Shown here piece after piece: positions 4,990 through 6,170 of a DNA stretch of 6,170 nucleotides. The stretch spans positions 1 through 6,170 of the forward strand of contig JAHFPI010000101.1 of NCBI GenBank assembly GCA_023266795.1, read 5' to 3'. Numbering within the stretch: position 1 is the stretch's first letter; the number at the start of each line of letters is the position of its first letter. The position numbers and the translations under genes are program-made. Under the pieces are notes generated by a model. That model ran no database searches. It was not told the origin of the DNA and worked only from the letters and a program-made list of their open reading frames with translations. Origin of the DNA: Rhodospirillales bacterium (GTDB lineage: Bacteria; Pseudomonadota; Alphaproteobacteria; Micavibrionales; UBA2020).

Positions 4990-6096
4990 TTATCTCTCGA
5001 CGATGGTATGGAAGTAGTACCGGACTCCGTTTGCGTCCTGAGCGCAGGCGAATTGCTTGTCCTTTAGAGCGGTTAGTTCAGTAACGGCAGCTTGATTTGA
5101 AACGCCACCATAGTAGTAAGGCGTCAGGTCAGGTGGAGTGGCTAAAATGTTATTTTCTTCCCAATTTTCAATTCCTAAACCACGATTAATTTGTTTGCAC
5201 ACATCTTTTTTAATCGGCCACGCGACAAAAATAATCTCTGGTGCATCTGTTCCTATTGCGGGGATTCTGTTTACGCTGGTGATAACAATGTGTTGCTGGC
5301 CTTCAAATACGTTCGGATTTGGAGGTAGCCAAGGTACGCCACCGCCTTCCCGGTCAAAAACAGAATACTTCTTGTCCAGCAGACTGTGCCCCAGTTCCTC
5401 AGGTAAAGTGAAATCCAGGCCGTTTGCGTTAATTCCGCTCCGTATCATGCGCGTTGCCGTTGATTTGATCAAGGCAGGATACTGCTCCATCCATCCTGCG
5501 GCAATAATGCGCACTTCTTTATCTATTGAGTCGCCGTTAGATTTTCCGGAAGATGTTACGGCATTATTCAGTAGATAAAGAAATGAAACTAGACAGAGCA
5601 GGTCAAAGAGTAAGTATGATGGCCGGAAAGATATTTTTCTTGAGAAGTGGTTTGTGTAAAGGCCGATAACAGACAGGGGGCACGCTAAAAGGACAGGAAG
5701 AAAAAAGGAAACCATCTGGAGGTTTCTGACAGCGCCTGCGGTTTGTACATGGTCGTGCAGTAAGTGATAAGAGGCATATTCTATAGAATGAGCAATTGCT
5801 ACAAAAGTGATGCAAATTGCGGCGATGTTCAGGCATAGACTGATGATATGGGTACAGCGATAAATAAACATGCCTTGTACATAGGCGCTTGGCGTTGCTA
5901 TTAGTAGGCAAAGATTCAGGAGGGGTAGGGCAAGTGGCAGGCTTGCAAGCAGATCTCCTCCGTCTAAGTGTGAGTGGCCATACCACTTAAAAATAAAAAG
6001 TCCCATAAAAAAGCTTGCAAATAAAAGAATGTTCAACGCAATTGCTGTTTTTTTTAACCTTGCACTGTCTAAAAAAAATGATTTAATTGTTCCCAC
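4990..6096 (-). CDS. Membrane protein with five predicted helices and a pilin-like C-terminal domain
   Basis: Seen: 368 residues in two parts. Residues 1-181 hold about five hydrophobic segments (roughly 17-37, 48-68, 77-103, 126-147, 159-181). Residues 190-368 are soluble, with the pattern YSVFDREGGGVPW (244-256), IPAIGTDAPEIIF (278-290), DVCKQINRGLGI (298-309), a PPD stretch, FACAQ (349-353) and a final YYFHTIVER. I associate this order (VF..GGGV, VGT, VC..IN..LGI, AC, YYF) with the globular part of pilin-like proteins of alphaproteobacteria, which normally follow a single N-terminal helix. That link rests on memory and is inference. Cys300 and Cys351 could form a disulfide if the domain is periplasmic. 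The start is GTG at 6096-6094, the only likely start in frame. The ribosome binding site is weak, and an out-of-frame ATG at 6106 runs to an early stop. GC is only 20 of 60 at 5161-5220, far below the core genes, which suggests acquisition. Confidence 0.8.
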   Translation of the reverse strand: MGTIKSFFLDSARLKKTAIALNILLFASFFMGLFIFKWYGHSHLDGGDLLASLPLALPLLNLCLLIATPSAYVQGMFIYRCTHIISLCLNIAAICITFVAIAHSIEYASYHLLHDHVQTAGAVRNLQMVSFFLPVLLACPLSVIGLYTNHFSRKISFRPSYLLFDLLCLVSFLYLLNNAVTSSGKSNGDSIDKEVRIIAAGWMEQYPALIKSTATRMIRSGINANGLDFTLPEELGHSLLDKKYSVFDREGGGVPWLPPNPNVFEGQQHIVITSVNRIPAIGTDAPEIIFVAWPIKKDVCKQINRGLGIENWEENNILATPPDLTPYYYGGVSNQAAVTELTALKDKQFACAQDANGVRYYFHTIVER

Positions 6097-6124
6097 GCAA
6101 CCCCATGTGTTGAATAGCCGAGCG

Positions 6125-6170
6125 TCAGACCGTCTTCACCAGCTTCAACCTGTTCTCTTCAATCGCCAGC
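6125..6170 (-). CDS. Possible 3' end of a minus-strand gene cut by the window edge
   Basis: From the right edge inward the minus strand reads LAIEENRLKLVKTV and then TGA (6127-6125). The residue mix is typical of a soluble protein's helical tail. The stop lies 28 bases before the GTG of the membrane-protein gene, the spacing expected for neighbours on one transcript. With only 14 codons visible the call is weak and no function can be suggested. Confidence 0.35.
   Translation of the reverse strand, partial: LAIEENRLKLVKTV

Overview
The window looks like a chromosomal segment of a moderately GC-rich proteobacterium, most likely an alphaproteobacterium. The reasons are the 510-residue Ppx with a long C-terminal domain, the CGPGVER wording of the PriA zinc region, and a pilin-like C-terminal domain of a type I associate with alphaproteobacteria. 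This assignment is inference from protein wording, not a search. Core genes are near 60% GC (36 of 60 bases at 3361-3420). The lipoprotein gene (24 of 60 at 1321-1380) and the membrane-protein gene (20 of 60 at 5161-5220) are much poorer in GC.

Layout: 1-1253 (+) is the C-terminal part of primosomal helicase PriA, cut by the window edge and broken by a frameshift near 556. 1266-1631 (+) is a small AT-rich lipoprotein gene of unknown function. 1632-1843 has no gene and holds repeat debris: one end of a 104-bp repeat (family A), one arm of a 21-bp inverted repeat, and a complete ~91-bp repeat (family B). 1844-2338 (-) is a SixA-type phosphohistidine phosphatase, divergent across 42 bp from ppx (2381-3913, +). 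The ppx 3' end overlaps by 77 bp the 3' end of an unrecognised 218-residue gene (3837-4493, -), which has its own promoter and a GTG start. 4615-4970 is a 356-bp block made almost wholly of repeats in the order A, B, A. 4990-6096 (-) encodes a five-helix membrane protein with a pilin-like C-terminal domain. At the right edge (6125-6170, -) there may be the last codons of another minus-strand gene.

The genes do not form one pathway. PriA restarts collapsed replication forks, Ppx degrades polyphosphate, SixA removes phosphate from histidine, and the other three are uncharacterised.

The most interesting signal is the pair of repeat families. Two copies of A (both 104 nt, no gaps, 67 of 104 identical) differ at 12 positions within two short stems, and all 12 changes form six compensated base pairs while the tetraloops GTCC and AGAC stay fixed. 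Two copies of B, in opposite orientation about 3 kb apart, show the same behaviour in both 8-bp terminal stems. This points to selection on, or propagation through, a folded single-stranded form (RNA or DNA).
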